From an uncultured Actinomycetes bacterium (lineage in GTDB: Bacteria > Actinomycetota > Actinomycetes > Mycobacteriales > Mycobacteriaceae), in contig CAIWCQ010000448.1 in the NCBI GenBank assembly GCA_903911165.1, forward strand, positions 1 to 6,339: 6,339 nucleotides of DNA, given 5' to 3'. Position 1 is the stretch's first letter. The number at the start of each line of letters is the position of its first letter. Positions 5,173 through 6,339 of the stretch are shown piece by piece. The position numbers and the translations under genes were made by a program. The notes beneath the pieces were generated by a model, which saw nothing but the letters and a program-made list of their open reading frames with translations, had not been told where the DNA came from and ran no database searches.

Positions 5173-5462
5173 GCGCAAACTCGTTCCCAGGGCGGTCCCA
5201 GCTCGGTTCTGGTCGCTTTGGCCGGGTGTGCGGGAGGCGGGAATGTCCCGGATCGGAACCGGAAAAGCTGTGCTTAGGCTGAGAAAGGCCCGTTCGATCG
5301 GGGTGCGGGAGTCGTTTGGCGTTCCGATTCGCGATGCCCGGAGATGCACCGCGATCTATTGGTCAGGCAACCAACCCTCGCGTCGGCTGTGCCGCCGTTG
5401 GCCGTTTGCTGGAAACCTTCAGGCAACCTTAAGTCTGCTATCAGGCTGGCGCGACGCCCTGT
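5173..5462. other. Intergenic stretch between espR promoter and the Rv3847-like gene, no gene seen
   Basis: About 290 bases upstream of espR hold no convincing reading frame on either strand: the open frames lack ribosome sites and have atypical composition. The region is slightly less GC-rich than its surroundings. It contains a 13-bp palindrome CGGGA-ATG-TCCCG (5238-5250) and two copies of CAGGCAACC (around 5366 and 5421). M. tuberculosis has the transmembrane gene Rv3848 in this slot; it would not fit here and I see no recognisable remnant. The stretch probably holds distal espR regulatory sequence. Confidence 0.5.
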
Positions 5463-5996
5463 TCACGCGGCGAGCAGCATGGCCAGAATTGCGGTGTCCG
5501 GGTGGCTGATCGGGTCCACTCCGACCCGACTGATCATGCCGGTGACCGTCCCGTCCGCCTCCGCTTCCACCCACGCGGCGCGATGCTCTAGGCCGAGGTG
5601 GGGCAGACCGGGCAGCAGAAGGCATCCGGATGCTGCGCCCGAGCACTCCGGAAGCGAAGGGGTGGTTTCCGAGGGTGGATGCAACATGATCAGCGCAGGG
5701 GGTTGTTTCCCGGCGAAATATCCGGGGGCAATCGCCTGCTCGCCCACCACCGTGCCTTCGGCGAGAACCAACCCCACCGTCCCGGGCTGCGGGCGTTCCG
5801 GCAATTCCTCGCGCACTCCGAAAATCGTTGTGGTGGACAGCAGGCCAGGCAGCGATGCAACGCGAACCGCAACCATCAGCAGTTGAGCCCACTCCTTGGT
5901 GGAGTTCGGCCAGCGACCCAAAACTACGAAGCCTTTCAGTGTGCCGCCGGAATGGAAGGGCGCGATCTCGACCGCGCATCCTGAGTTGCTCTCCAT
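5463..5996 (-). CDS. Conserved hypothetical protein, Rv3847-like
   Basis: The 177-residue product has the same length as M. tuberculosis Rv3847, which also lies next to sodA. It has no signal peptide or membrane helix and is probably cytosolic. Visible blocks include EIAPFHSGGTLKGFVVLGRW (residues 10-29), WAQLLMVAVRVASLPGLLST (36-55), the alternating strand pattern GTVGLVLAEGTVVGEQAIAP (72-91), and a C-terminal acidic strand region VEAEADGTVTGMISRVGVD. The mix of hydrophobic beta strands and Gly turns suggests a compact beta-rich fold, but no catalytic motif is evident and I do not assign a function. ATG at 5996 follows GGAGG (6002-6006) at rather short spacing. The leader contains a 13-bp tandem repeat. 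sodA lies upstream on the same strand, separated by a probable terminator. Confidence 0.85.
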   Translation of the reverse strand: MESNSGCAVEIAPFHSGGTLKGFVVLGRWPNSTKEWAQLLMVAVRVASLPGLLSTTTIFGVREELPERPQPGTVGLVLAEGTVVGEQAIAPGYFAGKQPPALIMLHPPSETTPSLPECSGAASGCLLLPGLPHLGLEHRAAWVEAEADGTVTGMISRVGVDPISHPDTAILAMLLAA

Positions 5997-6014
5997 TTCG
6001 CCTCCGCGACCGGT

Positions 6015-6053
6015 TCACACCGGAATGTCACACCGGAATGTCACACCGGTACG
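6015..6053. repeat. 13-bp tandem repeat, three copies, upstream of the Rv3847-like gene
   Basis: The unit is TCACACCGGAATG: copies at 6015-6027 and 6028-6040 are identical, and the third (6041-6053) reads TCACACCGGTACG. It starts 9 bases beyond the Shine-Dalgarno of the Rv3847-like gene, so it is in that gene's leader or promoter. On the minus strand each copy presents a GTGA core (GTGTGACATTCCGG spans a junction). An array of protein-binding half-sites is possible but untested. Confidence 0.85.
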
Positions 6054-6081
6054 TCGCATCAGCATGAGGTAGGCGGACGCT

Positions 6082-6105
6082 GGCACACGACACGACACGA
6101 GTGCC
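6082..6105. repeat. CACGA triplicate inside a short inverted repeat
   Basis: Three exact CACGA copies (6086-6100) are bracketed by GGCAC (6082-6086) and GTGCC (6101-6105), which could pair as a 5-bp stem with the repeats in the loop. The site is between the sodA terminator and the Rv3847-like leader. Confidence 0.4.
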
Positions 6106-6113
6106 GGGGCAAG

Positions 6114-6148
6114 AAAAATTCGCCGGCCCTCAGCCGAAGATGAGGCCC
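6114..6148 (-). terminator. Probable intrinsic terminator of sodA, straddling its stop codon
   Basis: On the minus strand GGGCCTCA and TGAGGGCC form a stem of seven pairs with one G-G mismatch, around an 8-base loop containing CTTCGG (a UUCG-type tetraloop). The TGA of the second arm is the sodA stop codon. Six bases later comes TTTTT (plus-strand 6114-6118). The hairpin is GC-rich, and the U-run is short and slightly distant, so termination may be partial. Confidence 0.45.
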
Positions 6149-6339
6149 TTGGTCTGGGAGGTCGCTGCCGCGAAGCGATTTTGCACGTCCGCCCAATTCA
6201 CCACGTTCCAGAACGCTTTGACGTAGTCGGCCTTGACATTTTTGTACTGCAGGTAGAAGGCGTGTTCCCACATGTCGACCTGCAGTAGCGGAATAATGCC
6301 CAGCGGCACGTTCGCCTGCTGGTCGTAGAGCTGGAACGT
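6130..6339 (-). CDS. sodA: Superoxide dismutase (Mn/Fe), C-terminal 69 residues, cut by the right edge
   Basis: The enzyme converts superoxide to oxygen and hydrogen peroxide; mycobacterial SodA is an abundant tetrameric protein that is also exported without a classical signal. The visible part begins [15 protein letters not shown] and contains the family signature DMWEHAFY, whose Asp and His are two of the four metal ligands (residues 22 and 26 of the fragment). It then runs through [20 protein letters not shown] and WADVQNRF to the conserved end TKGLIFG. Compared with the 207-residue M. tuberculosis protein, roughly the first 138 residues, with the other two ligands, are beyond the edge. 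The stop codon lies inside a hairpin followed by a U-run. Confidence 0.97.
   Translation of the reverse strand, partial: TFQLYDQQANVPLGIIPLLQVDMWEHAFYLQYKNVKADYVKAFWNVVNWADVQNRFAAATSQTKGLIFG

Noticed and set aside
5110..5349. 79-codon minus-strand open frame upstream of espR
   Set aside because: There is no ribosome site, it runs across the espR promoter candidate, and it is composed of unpatterned Arg/Ser/Pro residues without a recognisable motif.
5416..5437. IdeR/DtxR-like iron box (AAGGTTGCCTGAAGG on the minus strand)
   Set aside because: Only one half-site (TAAGGTT) fits; the other half needs a gap and several mismatches, and no promoter is adjacent.
4631..6053. CRISPR array from the several short repeats
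   Set aside because: The repeats at 801-854, 4631-4675 and 6015-6053 are unrelated head-to-tail units without spacers, and no cas gene is present.

Overview
The window is high-GC DNA from a mycobacterium (Mycobacterium/Mycolicibacterium type). The assignment rests on three recognised proteins: the C-terminus of the Mn/Fe superoxide dismutase SodA, a full-length 132-residue EspR, and a lysine/alanine/proline-repeat H-NS-like protein with a C-terminal membrane anchor. Gene order resembles the sodA-Rv3847-espR-Rv3850-Rv3851-Rv3852(hns) neighbourhood of M. tuberculosis, read here on the minus strand from right to left. That comparison is from memory, not from a database search.

Right part (4683-6339, minus strand): the sodA 3' end with a hairpin and U-tract straddling its stop codon; a repeat-rich intergenic stretch with a 13-bp unit in three copies; a 177-residue conserved hypothetical protein (Rv3847-like); about 380 bp without a convincing gene, holding a good candidate espR promoter; then espR. 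The transmembrane gene Rv3848, which lies between Rv3847 and espR in M. tuberculosis, is not present here.

Middle (2232-4638, plus strand): a compact three-gene cassette whose genes overlap by 4 bases (GTGA, then TTGA). It encodes a secreted, Pro/Ala-rich protein with a C-terminal membrane helix, an ImmA/IrrE-type zinc metallopeptidase (HELGH), and a seven-helix membrane protein with a cytosolic tail of the MAB_1171c/DUF6545 type. It runs head-on into espR and sits between espR and the Rv3850 homologue, which are adjacent in M. tuberculosis. A membrane sensor-like protein, an intracellular peptidase and an EspR-family DNA-binding protein side by side suggest a signal-responsive regulatory module. 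This is the most interesting part of the window.

Left part (1-2061, minus strand): a probable operon of the Rv3850 homologue (coiled coil, DUF6474-like), a membrane-anchored CopC-domain protein, the H-NS-like protein with a 9-bp six-copy tandem repeat in its leader, and the N-terminus of a PonA2-like class A penicillin-binding protein cut by the left edge. Nearly every minus-strand intergenic gap, and the convergent gap, carries its own short tandem repeat of a different unit.
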